Assembly: GCA_050288105.1 (NCBI GenBank)
Contig: JBNKDE010000001.1
Location: 496,001 to 560,000, forward strand
DNA from: JACNJF01 sp050288105
Lineage (GTDB): Bacteria; Pseudomonadota; Gammaproteobacteria; GCA-001735895
Direction of reading: 5' to 3'
Length of the DNA stretch: 64,000 bases
Positions within the stretch are counted from its first letter, which is position 1; the number at the start of each line of letters is the position of its first letter. The notes below the pieces were generated by a model that made no database searches, had not been told where the DNA came from, and saw nothing but the letters and a program-made list of their open reading frames with translations. Of the stretch, positions 25,690 through 34,621 are shown piece after piece. The position numbers and the translations under genes are program-made.

Positions 25690-28600
25690 CTATTTAAAAG
25701 CGTATTCGCGTTTTTTCCATATCAGGTAAGCAGCCGGTATGACGAACATGGATAATAAAGGTGCCGTAATCATGCCGCCTATCATGGGTGCCGCAATTCT
25801 TTGCATGACTTCTGATCCGGTACCACTACCGATCATAATGGGGAACAGGCCCGCTATGATAATACTGACTGTCATTGCTTTAGGTCTTACGCGTAATATA
25901 GCCCCTTCCATAATACCTGCTAACAGATCCTCCTTGCTGTTGAGCTGATTTTTTGACTGGCGTTGTGCCAGCGCCTTGTCCAGGTAAATCAGCATGATGA
26001 TCCCAAATTCAGCGGCTACGCCCATCAGCGCGATGAAGCCTACCATCACCGCCACCGAAATCTTGAAATTAAGTATTATTAGTAGCCAGAAACCTCCCAC
26101 CAGCGCCAGCGGTAAGGAAAGCAGCACTAGCAACGCTGCAGTAACGCGATGAAATATCTGGTATAACAGAATAAAAATGATGATCAGTGTCATCGGGATA
26201 ATAGTTTCCAGTTTTTCACTGGCCCTTTGCATATATTCATACTGACCGGTCCAGGTAATCGAATAACCTGGGGGTAATTTAATTTGTTCTCTCAGTTGTT
26301 GCCTGGCTGCATTTACGTAGTCTTCCAGATCTACATTGTGAAGATCTATATAAGTCCACCCATTCAAACGACCATTTTCACTCTTTAACATGGGGGGGCC
26401 ATCTACTACCTTGACCTCGGCAATCTGTGATAGCGGAATCTGTGCACCTGTCTTTGTAATCAGGGGGAGTTGTTTTAGCTTATAGACATCGTCGCGATTT
26501 TCTCTGGGGAAGCGCAGGTTTATCGGGTAACGCTCCAGGCCTTCTATAGTCTGCGTTATGTTGATACCACCGATCGCGACGCTGACAATTTCGTTGATGT
26601 TTTCAATGCTGATACCAACACGTGCCGCTTCAAGACGCCTCGGAGTGATTTCAATATAACGTCCTCCAGCTACCCGTTCAGAATATACTGAGGCGGTACC
26701 AGGCAGTTTCATCAAGATTTTTTCGATCTCTAATCCGATTTCCTCTATTTTATGTATATCTGACCCTGCTACTTTTATACCTACGGGTGTTTTAATGCCG
26801 GTAGATTGCATATCTATGCGAGTTTTTATCGGCATGATCCAGGCATTGCTCAGGCCAGGGAAATGAACGCGTTGATCCAGTTCAGCCTTAAGCTTTTCCA
26901 GTGTCATGCCAGCACGCCACTCTGATTGGGGTTTTAATTTAATCAGGGTTTCGATCATATTCAATGGAGCAGGGTCGGTTGCCGTTTCAGCCCTGCCGAT
27001 TTTACCAAATACACGTTCGACCTCTGGGGTCTGCAGGATCAATCTATCGGTTTGCTGGAGCAGTTCCCTGGCCTTGCCGATAGAAATGCTGGGCAGGGTA
27101 GTTGGCATATACATTAAATCGCCTTCAAATAAATCGGGCATAAATTCAAATCCGATACCATCGGCCAGGCGTGCTATCCAGGGTATACGGGAAAAGGTTT
27201 TTTTCCAGTTACTGGGCAGGTGATTATCATGCTGCTGTTCTGCAGAATCCATCTTAAACGGGGACAGAATGCCTTGAATACCCGATAAAGGCAGGGCGAT
27301 ACTCAGTATCAGGAACAGAGAGATGATTAAGATCTTTTTGGGGTTGTTTAAGGAGTATTTTAGTAAAGGTCTATATAGAAGAATTAAAATTCTGATCAAG
27401 GGGTTACTTTTTTCATCTGGAATTTTTCCTCGCACCAGATAACCCGTTAATACGGGAACCAGGGAAATGGATAGCCCAGCAGCGGCAGCCATAGCAAAGG
27501 TTTTGGTATACACCAGGGGTGAAAAAAGTTTACCTTCCTGGGCTTCCAGCGCCAGTACCGGTATGAAGCTCAGGGTAATAATGATAAGGGAGTAAAACAG
27601 AGCCGGCCCGACCTCACCGCAGGACTGAGCGATCAGTTTCCAGAATTCAGCTGAACCTGATTTACATTTCGAATTCTTGAGATGTTTATGAGCGTTTTCA
27701 ATCATCACAATAGCGGCATCTACCATGGCACCAATTGTGATTGCTATGCCACCCAGCGACATGATGTTGGCATTGATTCCATTTAAACGCATGATAATGA
27801 AGGCGATTAATATCCCCAGTGGAAGACTGATGATGGCAACCAGAGATGAGCGTAGGTGGAACAGAAATAATACACATACCAGCGCGATAATCATTAATTC
27901 CTGTAGCAGCTTATCTGACAGGTTATCAACTGCCCGCTCAATCAATGCAGAGCGATCATAGGTCTCTATGATTTCTATGCCTTCTGGTAATCCGTGTTTG
28001 AGGTCCTCTATTTTCTGTTTTACCCGCTTTATTGTGTTTAAAGCATTCTGCCCGTGTCGCATCACGATGATACCACCAGTGACTTCTCCTTCTCCATCCA
28101 GCTCAGCGACTGCGCGACGCATCTCAGGCCCTATCTGCACGTTTGCGATATCACGCAGTAGAATAGGTATACCTTGCTGTTTTGTACCTACTGGAATCTG
28201 TTCAATATCCTGGATTGAGTTGATATAGCCACGTGTACGTAACATGTATTCTGATTCAGCCATTTCAATGACTGAGCCGCCAACCTCACGATTCGCATCG
28301 CGTATAGCGTCAGAAACCTGTTTAAGCTGGATTCCGTATGCCCGTAACTTGGATTGATTGAGTACCACCTGATATTGTTTGACCATACCGCCGACTGTTG
28401 CTACCTCTGCGACCCCTTTAATTCCCTGTAACTCATATTTGAGGAACCAGTCCTGCAGGCTGCGTAATTGTGCCAGGTCATGCTTGCCACTTCGATCAAC
28501 CAGGGCGTAGCTATAAATCCAGCCCACGCCTGAGGCATCTGGACCCAGTTGGGGCACGACAGAAGCAGGCAGATTGGCAGAAGCCTGGTTCAGGTATTCC

Positions 28601-28932
28601 AGCACTCGCGAGCGGGCCCAGTAGATGTCGGTATGATCGTCGAAAATGACGTACACATAGGAATCGCCAAAAAAAGAATAGCCTCTAACCACTTTAGCAC
28701 CCGGTACCGACATCATGGTCGTGGTAATGGGATAGGTAACCTGCTGTTCGATAACCCGGGGGGATTGCCCAGGATAACTGGTTTTGATAATCACCTGTAC
28801 ATCGGAAAGATCAGGAAGTGCATCCAGTGCGATGTTGGATACAGAAAACCATCCCCATAAAGAGAGGAATACAGCGATCAGCAGCACTGTAAGTCGGTTG
28901 TTTAAGGACCAGCTTATGATGTATTGAGGCAT
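25690..28932 (-). CDS. cusA: CusA-type Cu(I)/Ag(I) RND efflux transporter
   Basis: CusA is the inner-membrane pump of a tripartite heavy-metal efflux complex. The start is set at the ATG at 28932 (MPQYIISWSLNNR), just after the cusB stop; an earlier in-frame Met would lie inside cusB. The 1080-residue protein has the RND plan of 12 membrane helices and two large periplasmic loops. Metal selectivity is visible: the three methionines of the E. coli CusA binding site (Met573, 623, 672) are all kept here in YMPTTLPS, PLNMIET and RIDMQSTG. ATIGAMVDAAIVMIENAHK-type TM4 residues and RVRPKAMTV are also present. It is cotranscribed with cusB and two FKBP genes. No cusC-type outer-membrane gene is in the window. 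Confidence 0.94.
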   Translation of the reverse strand: MPQYIISWSLNNRLTVLLIAVFLSLWGWFSVSNIALDALPDLSDVQVIIKTSYPGQSPRVIEQQVTYPITTTMMSVPGAKVVRGYSFFGDSYVYVIFDDHTDIYWARSRVLEYLNQASANLPASVVPQLGPDASGVGWIYSYALVDRSGKHDLAQLRSLQDWFLKYELQGIKGVAEVATVGGMVKQYQVVLNQSKLRAYGIQLKQVSDAIRDANREVGGSVIEMAESEYMLRTRGYINSIQDIEQIPVGTKQQGIPILLRDIANVQIGPEMRRAVAELDGEGEVTGGIIVMRHGQNALNTIKRVKQKIEDLKHGLPEGIEIIETYDRSALIERAVDNLSDKLLQELMIIALVCVLFLFHLRSSLVAIISLPLGILIAFIIMRLNGINANIMSLGGIAITIGAMVDAAIVMIENAHKHLKNSKCKSGSAEFWKLIAQSCGEVGPALFYSLIIITLSFIPVLALEAQEGKLFSPLVYTKTFAMAAAAGLSISLVPVLTGYLVRGKIPDEKSNPLIRILILLYRPLLKYSLNNPKKILIISLFLILSIALPLSGIQGILSPFKMDSAEQQHDNHLPSNWKKTFSRIPWIARLADGIGFEFMPDLFEGDLMYMPTTLPSISIGKARELLQQTDRLILQTPEVERVFGKIGRAETATDPAPLNMIETLIKLKPQSEWRAGMTLEKLKAELDQRVHFPGLSNAWIMPIKTRIDMQSTGIKTPVGIKVAGSDIHKIEEIGLEIEKILMKLPGTASVYSERVAGGRYIEITPRRLEAARVGISIENINEIVSVAIGGINITQTIEGLERYPINLRFPRENRDDVYKLKQLPLITKTGAQIPLSQIAEVKVVDGPPMLKSENGRLNGWTYIDLHNVDLEDYVNAARQQLREQIKLPPGYSITWTGQYEYMQRASEKLETIIPMTLIIIFILLYQIFHRVTAALLVLLSLPLALVGGFWLLIILNFKISVAVMVGFIALMGVAAEFGIIMLIYLDKALAQRQSKNQLNSKEDLLAGIMEGAILRVRPKAMTVSIIIAGLFPIMIGSGTGSEVMQRIAAPMIGGMITAPLLSMFVIPAAYLIWKKREYAFK

Positions 28933-28939
28933 TTGAAAA

Positions 28940-30574
28940 TTACTGTGATAAACGCAGGAAGCTGGCCTGCAGGCTGGATTCCGAATCAATCAGGAACTGC
29001 CCTGAGATAACGACCTCATCATGCTCGCTCAGTCCCGAAATGATTTCGATATTATCGTTATCTCGCAGCCCGGTTTTGACATCAAAGGGTTGGAAATGTC
29101 CATTGCCCAGAGCCTTGATCACCACCTCTCTTTCACCGGTAAGTATCACTGCCTCTCGCGGTACCGTGAGGACTTCATGATTGCTGTGGTTAACTGCGAT
29201 ATCAACATTGACATACATGTTCAGTAACAGGGCCTCATCCGGGTTATCCAGTGTAATACGCGCCTTTAGTGTACGTGTTTCCGGGTTTACTTCAGGGTAG
29301 ATATAATCGATAGTTGCCTGCCATTTTCTACTCGGAATAGCCGGCGTAGTTATGCTTACCTGCTGGCCTTTTCGCACCGATACCGCCTGATGTTCATAGA
29401 TGTCAATCATTACCCAGACCTTGCTCAGGTCGACGATGGTAAACATCGACTGGTAAGGCTCAAGGTAAGTACCTTCGCGTATGTTTAAATCAGTGATTAC
29501 GCCGGACAGCGGGGCTAGTAGCTGAATGGTATTCTGTACCTTACGGGTATTGCGTATGCGCATGATATCCATGTCCATGACGTTCAGCAGGCGCAGCGAG
29601 TTGGTCAGGCTATCAACCTTTGAGTTGATTTCCTGAGCTTTTTCAGGGGCGAAAGAGAGCATATCGAATTCTTCCAGTGCGGCGATGTATTGCAGCTGGA
29701 TTTCATTAATCCAGGGCGAATAAAAGTCGACCAGGGTATCTTTGCGCTCGACTCTGTCCCCTTCAGTCAATGGATAAAGACGTTGAATCCATCCTGCAGT
29801 CCTCGGGTGAATATTGACTACACGGTCTTCATCCGCGCTCACCAGGCCCTGGGTGGCAATATGATTGTGTAACTGATTTTTGCGGGCAGGCGCAATTCGA
29901 ACCCCCATATTCTGTATGACCGAAGTAGTAAGAAATACCTGAGGATTTTTAACATCGCCAGACTGCGTTTTATGTGTCACCAGATCCATGCCACAGATCG
30001 GGCAGCTACCCTGGGAATCACGTACAATCTGGGGATGCATTGGACAGACATATTTATTAACACCATCGCTGCCTGAGTCATCACCTGAGATCGAAGGCAT
30101 AGTATGTTTGATGGGTTTAAAAATTGAAGGGGAAGGCGTTTCAGGTGTTAGTACGGTTTTTTCATGCATGTGCTGATGCATGGGTTCCTGTTCGGATTGC
30201 ATGGAATCCTGCATGCTGTCCCAGAACCGTGGCACTGCTTTAGCATCAATATGCTGCTCATGTTCCATGGTCATCGCTTCCTGATTAATCGGCATCGTCA
30301 TGCTGGATGGCATATCCTGGTGGTCATGCTGCATGGACATCTCCGCATTTGCAGGCATCTGGTTTGACTGTTCTGCGAGCGCTTTACGTTTTTGTAGCCG
30401 TTCTTTAAAGCTGTCTTTGTGACGTATGGGTTTATTAATCAACGAGTCTGAAGCGCCTTGAGTTGTATCAGCTAAGGCAGTGGACGACGCAAAGGAAAAA
30501 CTGATTACGCAGGCCACAAACAGACTAAACATCGTGCTTTTATGGCAATCTTTTAATCGTTTTTTTACAAACAT
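28940..30574 (-). CDS. cusB: CusB-type periplasmic adaptor with heavy-metal-binding domain and Met/His-rich extension
   Basis: CusB is the periplasmic membrane-fusion protein that receives Cu/Ag and opens CusA. The start at 30574 has an AGAGGA ribosome-binding site and gives a normal signal peptide cut near Ala35 (STALA-D); earlier Met codons overlap the FKBP gene. The protein has 544 residues. Residues 73-137 contain 12 Met and 7 His, an unusual extension suited to soft-metal capture. A heavy-metal-binding domain follows (about 175-197, YVCPMHPQ and CPICGMDL), then the barrel, hairpin and lipoyl-like adaptor domains (GWIQRLYPLTEGDRVE, PLSGVITDLNIREG, YPEVNPETRTLKARI). No CusF gene is nearby, so the extension may do that job; this is inference. 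Confidence 0.93.
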   Translation of the reverse strand: MFVKKRLKDCHKSTMFSLFVACVISFSFASSTALADTTQGASDSLINKPIRHKDSFKERLQKRKALAEQSNQMPANAEMSMQHDHQDMPSSMTMPINQEAMTMEHEQHIDAKAVPRFWDSMQDSMQSEQEPMHQHMHEKTVLTPETPSPSIFKPIKHTMPSISGDDSGSDGVNKYVCPMHPQIVRDSQGSCPICGMDLVTHKTQSGDVKNPQVFLTTSVIQNMGVRIAPARKNQLHNHIATQGLVSADEDRVVNIHPRTAGWIQRLYPLTEGDRVERKDTLVDFYSPWINEIQLQYIAALEEFDMLSFAPEKAQEINSKVDSLTNSLRLLNVMDMDIMRIRNTRKVQNTIQLLAPLSGVITDLNIREGTYLEPYQSMFTIVDLSKVWVMIDIYEHQAVSVRKGQQVSITTPAIPSRKWQATIDYIYPEVNPETRTLKARITLDNPDEALLLNMYVNVDIAVNHSNHEVLTVPREAVILTGEREVVIKALGNGHFQPFDVKTGLRDNDNIEIISGLSEHDEVVISGQFLIDSESSLQASFLRLSQ

Positions 30575-30623
30575 GGATGTCCTCTGTCCGTTATTTTTTT
30601 TCATCAATTGCATGTTACGCACC

Positions 30624-31370
30624 TTAATTGATAGCAAGTAGTTCCACATCCAGAATCAATGTGCTGTAGGGCGGGATCCGATGTTCAACACCCTTTTCGC
30701 CATAGGCTAACTCTGCTGGGATAAACAGGCGCCATTGACTACCTGTGTGCATTAACTGCAGTGCTTCGGACCAGCCAGGAATGACCTCACTCACAGTAAC
30801 ATTGGTTGGCTCTTGTGTATGATAAGATCTTTCAAACGGCTGACCATTAATCAGGCTTCCACTGTAATGAACTAGAATCTGGTCGTTTAAACTGGGTGCT
30901 GGCCCCGTGCCAGCTTTCAGTACCTGATATTGCAGGCCGCTATCGGTTGTAACTATGCCCATTTTTGTTTTATTCAGTTGAAGAAAGCGCTGGTTATCAT
31001 ACCGATAGGCTTTTATTTTTTCCTGAGTACTGTTCTTTTCCTGCACCAGACTCTGTCCCAGATTTTCCAGTGCCTGTTGCATCTCTTTGGGTGTTAACTG
31101 TAACTCTCCGGTGAGTGTATCTTTTATTCCCATCATCAGCGCTTCGCTATCGATGGTAATATCTTTTAACTCTTCAGATGTCGCGACAAAATAGCCCATA
31201 CTGTACTGAGCGCTTGCTGCAGGACTATTCAGTATCGCCATATTGGTATCGGCGTATCCATTAAACGTTGTGAGCGTTAAAATCAGCAACTGGAAATACA
31301 GGCCGCTGCGCACTGAGCTTTTTAAACTTTGAAGGCTTTTTTGCACTGTTTGAACAGGAAAGCGTCTCAT
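30624..31370 (-). CDS. periplasmic FKBP-type peptidyl-prolyl isomerase, copy 1 (cotranscribed with cusBA)
   Basis: FKBP isomerases of the FkpA/Mip type fold proteins in the periplasm: a helical N-terminal dimerisation domain plus a C-terminal FKBP domain. The protein has 248 residues with a long, basic leader and a hydrophobic stretch (LYFQLLILTLTTF) ending at GYADT. The N-terminal domain is typical (YSMGYFVATSEE, ALMMGIKDTLTGE). The FKBP domain (about 147-248) keeps VHYSGSL, PGWSEALQLM, LAYGEKG and HRIPP, but the catalytic-site FD pair is FE (PFERS). It begins 3 bp after copy 2, and its stop is 49 bp before cusB, so it belongs to the cus operon. A GTG inside the leader is an alternative start. 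Confidence 0.9.
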   Translation of the reverse strand: MRRFPVQTVQKSLQSLKSSVRSGLYFQLLILTLTTFNGYADTNMAILNSPAASAQYSMGYFVATSEELKDITIDSEALMMGIKDTLTGELQLTPKEMQQALENLGQSLVQEKNSTQEKIKAYRYDNQRFLQLNKTKMGIVTTDSGLQYQVLKAGTGPAPSLNDQILVHYSGSLINGQPFERSYHTQEPTNVTVSEVIPGWSEALQLMHTGSQWRLFIPAELAYGEKGVEHRIPPYSTLILDVELLAIN

Positions 31371-31373
31371 TGT

Positions 31374-32078
31374 CTAATGCACCGATTCCAGTCTGATATC
31401 AGCAACCATGGTTAAGTTCGCATACCGGCGCATGTGTCCGTAGGCCAGTTGGGGAGGGAGATAAACTTCCCATATCGCACCGGGACGCATCAGCTGTACC
31501 GCTTCTGCCAACCCCTTAATGAGAGAGTTAACCGGCATTACTGAGGTCTCACCCCTGGCTCCAGAGTTCGCGATCTGTTTGCCCTCCAGTGTATGTATAT
31601 GAAATTCAATACCTACCTTGTCGTATTCCTGTGGATTCACACCATCACCAGGCTGGACGACTTTGTACTGCAGTCCGCTAGGCAGGGAGACCACATCCTG
31701 TCTATGCCTGTTTGCCTGCATAAAAGCCTTACCTGTGAGTTTTCTGTTTGCGTAAATTTCACGCCGGCTCTTGAGCGGATGTTGGGTTTCCAGGCCCATT
31801 TTCTGTTGCAGCTGATTTCTGATTTCTGCACTGTGCTGGTTTAATGAAGCACTGTCCAACAGCGGAGTAATCTGTGCCTGGCCGTCCTGTATGCCCTTGA
31901 TTAAGACCGTTTCATCAAGAGACAAATTTTTACGTTTTAGTGTGTTCCCAATGATATTTCCCAGACTGTAGCTCAGGCGCTGATTTGCGTCAGAAAAGCT
32001 GATTGCACTACCTGAGTGCACACTTGCTGAGAAGGAAAAAAATAAGATCAGAGCAGGCATGATAATCTGTATTTTCAT
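31374..32078 (-). CDS. FKBP-like protein, copy 2, with a degenerate active site
   Basis: This 234-residue protein has a clear signal peptide (cut near VHSGSA), the FkpA-type N-terminal domain (RLSYSLGNIIGNTL, VLIKGIQDGQ) and an FKBP-like C-terminal domain. The isomerase pocket is badly altered compared with FKBP12. The Phe-Asp pair is absent (GKQIANSG instead of FDSS). The pocket Trp is replaced (IKGLAEAVQLM), and the IPP loop is missing (YANLTMV instead). PPQLAYGH remains. It may keep only chaperone or dimerisation activity; this is inference. It lies 84 bp after copy 3 and 3 bp before copy 1, within the likely cus operon. Confidence 0.88.
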   Translation of the reverse strand: MKIQIIMPALILFFSFSASVHSGSAISFSDANQRLSYSLGNIIGNTLKRKNLSLDETVLIKGIQDGQAQITPLLDSASLNQHSAEIRNQLQQKMGLETQHPLKSRREIYANRKLTGKAFMQANRHRQDVVSLPSGLQYKVVQPGDGVNPQEYDKVGIEFHIHTLEGKQIANSGARGETSVMPVNSLIKGLAEAVQLMRPGAIWEVYLPPQLAYGHMRRYANLTMVADIRLESVH

Positions 32079-32162
32079 AATGAAAGAGGGTCTTTATGGA
32101 ATAATGCTATCTTACATCCATTATTCATTATGATTGCTTTAAACATGTTAAGGGTGCGACAG

Positions 32163-32852
32163 TCACGGTTGTATAGCGATTAATTCAACGTCGAAAATTA
32201 AGGTGCTATCGGGTGGAATTATTTTCCCCGCCCCTTGTTCACCATAGCCCAGTGCGGGTGGAATAACGAGTTGCCATTTGGAGCCACGCGGCATTAATTG
32301 TAACGCTTCAGTCCAGCCTTTAATTACCTGATTCACTCTAAAGCTTGCGGGTCGGTTACGTCGGTATGAGCTGTCAAACTCTGTACCGTCGACCAGTTTC
32401 CCTCTGTAATGTACCAGCACCTTGTCAGTGGGGCCGGGGCGCTTGCCACTAGCTTCTTCAATGACTCGATATAACAGGCCACTCTGAGTTTTGGTGACGC
32501 CTTCCTTTTTTGCATAATCCTGCATAAAAGCGTTACCTAATTCTGCACTATTGGCTACCAGTTCGCGCATTTTTTTCTTGCGTTCGACTACCTGTTGACC
32601 CAGAGCAGCAAGTGCTTTTTTCATTTCTTCTCTGGTCATTTTTGGCTCTGTCCCTGATAGGGCATCCTGTATGCCCATCATTACAGCATCCGGGTGTAAT
32701 TCAAACTCCTGAATTCGAAAATCAGCGCCTACCTGATACCCGACACTGTAATTAATTCTTTCAGAATCTTCGTTAAGATTCACATCAGAGAATACTGAAA
32801 AAGAGGCGGTGCTAAGGGCCACCGCAGTGATCATAAGGTTGAATAATTTCAT
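32163..32852 (-). CDS. periplasmic FKBP-type peptidyl-prolyl isomerase, copy 3 (canonical active site)
   Basis: This 229-residue FkpA/Mip-type isomerase has a signal peptide (cut near FSVFSDV), the N-terminal dimerisation domain (INYSVGYQVGADF, AVMMGIQDALSG) and a C-terminal FKBP domain with every expected pocket motif: VHYRGKL, EFDSSY, IKGWTEALQLM, PPALGYGEQG, KIIPPDSTLIFDVEL. It is therefore the most clearly active of the four copies. It has a TTGGAGAAG ribosome-binding site. It is probably the first gene of the leftward group leading into copies 2 and 1 and cusBA; the 84-bp gap to copy 2 could hold another promoter. Confidence 0.95.
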   Translation of the reverse strand: MKLFNLMITAVALSTASFSVFSDVNLNEDSERINYSVGYQVGADFRIQEFELHPDAVMMGIQDALSGTEPKMTREEMKKALAALGQQVVERKKKMRELVANSAELGNAFMQDYAKKEGVTKTQSGLLYRVIEEASGKRPGPTDKVLVHYRGKLVDGTEFDSSYRRNRPASFRVNQVIKGWTEALQLMPRGSKWQLVIPPALGYGEQGAGKIIPPDSTLIFDVELIAIQP

Positions 32853-32993
32853 TGCTTCTCCAATATTTTTTTCTGTTCGGATAATCGATTGATCTATGTC
32901 CGCGAATTTTAGGACGCTAAGATTATCGCTAAATCTTTTTACCCGGGTCGTTCATAAGTGTTTAGTTTCCAGTACTTGCTGATTCGAATGTTA

Positions 32994-32999
32994 TATAAT
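32994..32999 (+). promoter_or_regulatory. -10 box (TATAAT) upstream of the exported protein gene
   Basis: A perfect TATAAT lies 36 bp before the TTG start at 33035. No good -35 hexamer is found at 16-18 nt spacing, so it may need an activator. The same 182-bp gap must also hold the leftward promoter of FKBP copy 3. Confidence 0.4.
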
Positions 33000-33034
33000 G
33001 TGCAGTATCTTACTTACCTGATGAGGGCAAGACA

Positions 33035-33763
33035 TTGAATCACCGCAAAATTTTGGCATCTCTGTTAATTTTTTTTAGTATTCAACCTGCACTTTATGCC
33101 GACTCGGTACTCACCTATGAGTTAACCAACCCCAATGGTAAAACGGTAAAACAAACCATATCCATCTATGGACGCTGGTTACGCCTGGATACCGAACCTC
33201 GTGGCCAGGCTGACTATGTTTTGATGGATACCGGTCGACAGTTAAAATTCGACATCTATGATCAATCCAAAACCTATCAGGTTACTCGCATGGGGCGACT
33301 GTACTGGCCAGCAACAGCCAATGTCGTACCACAATTCAAGCCGCTGCGAAAATCCGCCAGCATCGCTGGAGCACGCTGTCAGCAGGTGCTCGAAATTAAC
33401 GCTTCAGCTGAGCCAATTTTACAACACTGCATGTCTACAACCGGGCCTCTTGGGCTTAACTCTCGTGAAATGGTTACTCTGTCACGTTTGTTTATGCTGG
33501 GCCGTCGGCTGAATGTCGGATGGCCTGCAGTTGCCACCAGGGACGAACGCCAGGTATCCATATCGAGTCGAGGCAAGGATGGTACCTTGCAACAGTTTAA
33601 GTCTGTATGGCATGGTAAGTTGCCCTATACCCAATTTAAAATTCCTGTCGATTACCAACGTCTCAAGCCGGATTTACCCGACCCATCAGTGTTACCTAAA
33701 TTACGTGAAAAACCACTACCTCCGGTAAGCCCAAAAGAAAAACGTCGTTATCTTCAGGACTAA
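33035..33763 (+). CDS. exported protein of unknown function (TTG start)
   Basis: This 242-residue protein starts at TTG with GAGGG about 9 nt upstream; no ATG in frame precedes the signal peptide (ILASLLIFFSIQPALYA, cut before DSV). The mature part reads like a beta-rich lipoprotein-localisation or DUF4412-type fold: VLTYELTNPNGKTVKQTI, RWLRLDTEPRG, DYVLMDTGRQLKFDIYD, then a single Cys pair (ARCQQVLE and LQHCMST). The C-terminus is Pro/Lys-rich. I do not recognise a specific family. It is flanked by FKBP genes on both sides, so it may be an envelope client or partner; that is speculation. Confidence 0.75.
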   Translation: MNHRKILASLLIFFSIQPALYADSVLTYELTNPNGKTVKQTISIYGRWLRLDTEPRGQADYVLMDTGRQLKFDIYDQSKTYQVTRMGRLYWPATANVVPQFKPLRKSASIAGARCQQVLEINASAEPILQHCMSTTGPLGLNSREMVTLSRLFMLGRRLNVGWPAVATRDERQVSISSRGKDGTLQQFKSVWHGKLPYTQFKIPVDYQRLKPDLPDPSVLPKLREKPLPPVSPKEKRRYLQD

Positions 33764-33767
33764 TTAT

Positions 33768-34511
33768 TTATTTGCTGCCAGCATCGGACTGTGCATCCTG
33801 CTGCTGGATTGATAGCAGCTCAAGATCAAGGATGATCGTTTGATGCGCCAGCAAACCCTGACGACCATAGGCCAGTTCGGGCGGCATAACAATTTCCCAT
33901 CTGGCACCTGGCCGCATCATTTGCACAGCTTCGTTAAACCCGGGAAATACACTGTCTGCTCGAAATACTGCCGGCTTGCCGAGTTTCTTTGAACTATCGA
34001 ATTCTCGCCCTTGCACCGTTTTTGCGCTGTATTCCACGGTTACAAAATCACTGGCTTTGGGTGTAAGCCCCTGACCTGATTTTATTACTCGGTATTGCAA
34101 CCCGCTGGCTGTTGTCTTTACACCAGGTTTAGTCGCATTGTCCTGCAGGTAGGCTTTGCCCGCTTCTCGAATATTTTTTTCCAGCTCACGACGTGCCTCA
34201 AGTTTCTTAATCGCCTCTTCATTCAATTGTGAAGTGATGCTTTTTTTCAGTTTAATCAGACGCGAGTTCATTTCGCGTGCAGGTACCAGTGGCGGGTTGT
34301 CGTGCAAACCATCCATAATGCCTTTACGCAGTGCGGCTTCATCCAGCGGTATGTTCTGTTTTCTTAAATCCATACCAATCTGCTGTCCTATACTGTAGCT
34401 GGCGCGATCAGCGTCATCCCTGAGCGCAGCGTTATTATCGTCCGCTACAGAAATTATTGCGCTATGAGTCAAGCAAAGGGCAAGCGCAAACTTTATTAAT
34501 CGCATATTCAA
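33768..34511 (-). CDS. periplasmic FKBP-type peptidyl-prolyl isomerase, copy 4 (partly altered)
   Basis: This 247-residue protein has a signal peptide (cut near SVADD), the FkpA-type N-terminal domain (RASYSIGQQIGMDLRKQ, ALRKGIMDGL) with a long Lys/Glu-rich helix, and a C-terminal FKBP domain. It keeps EFDSSK and PPELAYGRQG, but the pocket Trp is Phe (FPGFNEAVQMM) and the IPP loop is replaced by GLLAHQTI, so activity may be reduced. It is convergent with the TTG-start gene (4-bp gap) and lies beyond the terminator of the multicopper oxidase gene, so it should have its own promoter in the 110-bp gap to its right. Confidence 0.92.
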   Translation of the reverse strand: MNMRLIKFALALCLTHSAIISVADDNNAALRDDADRASYSIGQQIGMDLRKQNIPLDEAALRKGIMDGLHDNPPLVPAREMNSRLIKLKKSITSQLNEEAIKKLEARRELEKNIREAGKAYLQDNATKPGVKTTASGLQYRVIKSGQGLTPKASDFVTVEYSAKTVQGREFDSSKKLGKPAVFRADSVFPGFNEAVQMMRPGARWEIVMPPELAYGRQGLLAHQTIILDLELLSIQQQDAQSDAGSK

Positions 34512-34560
34512 ATCTTTCTCCAGAGAGCCAATAAATATATCTGAGTAGATGATGTTAACA

Positions 34561-34585
34561 AAAAAGGCCGCCTGAAGGCGGCCTT
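34561..34585 (-). terminator. rho-independent terminator of the multicopper oxidase gene
   Basis: The arms AAGGCCGCC (34564-34572) and GGCGGCCTT (34577-34585) form a perfect 9-bp stem with a TTCA loop on the minus strand, followed by a run of T. It lies 36 bp after the stop codon of the leftward oxidase gene. Confidence 0.85.
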
Positions 34586-34621
34586 AAAATTTCTGCTTAT
34601 TGTCTAAGCTATGATTATTAT

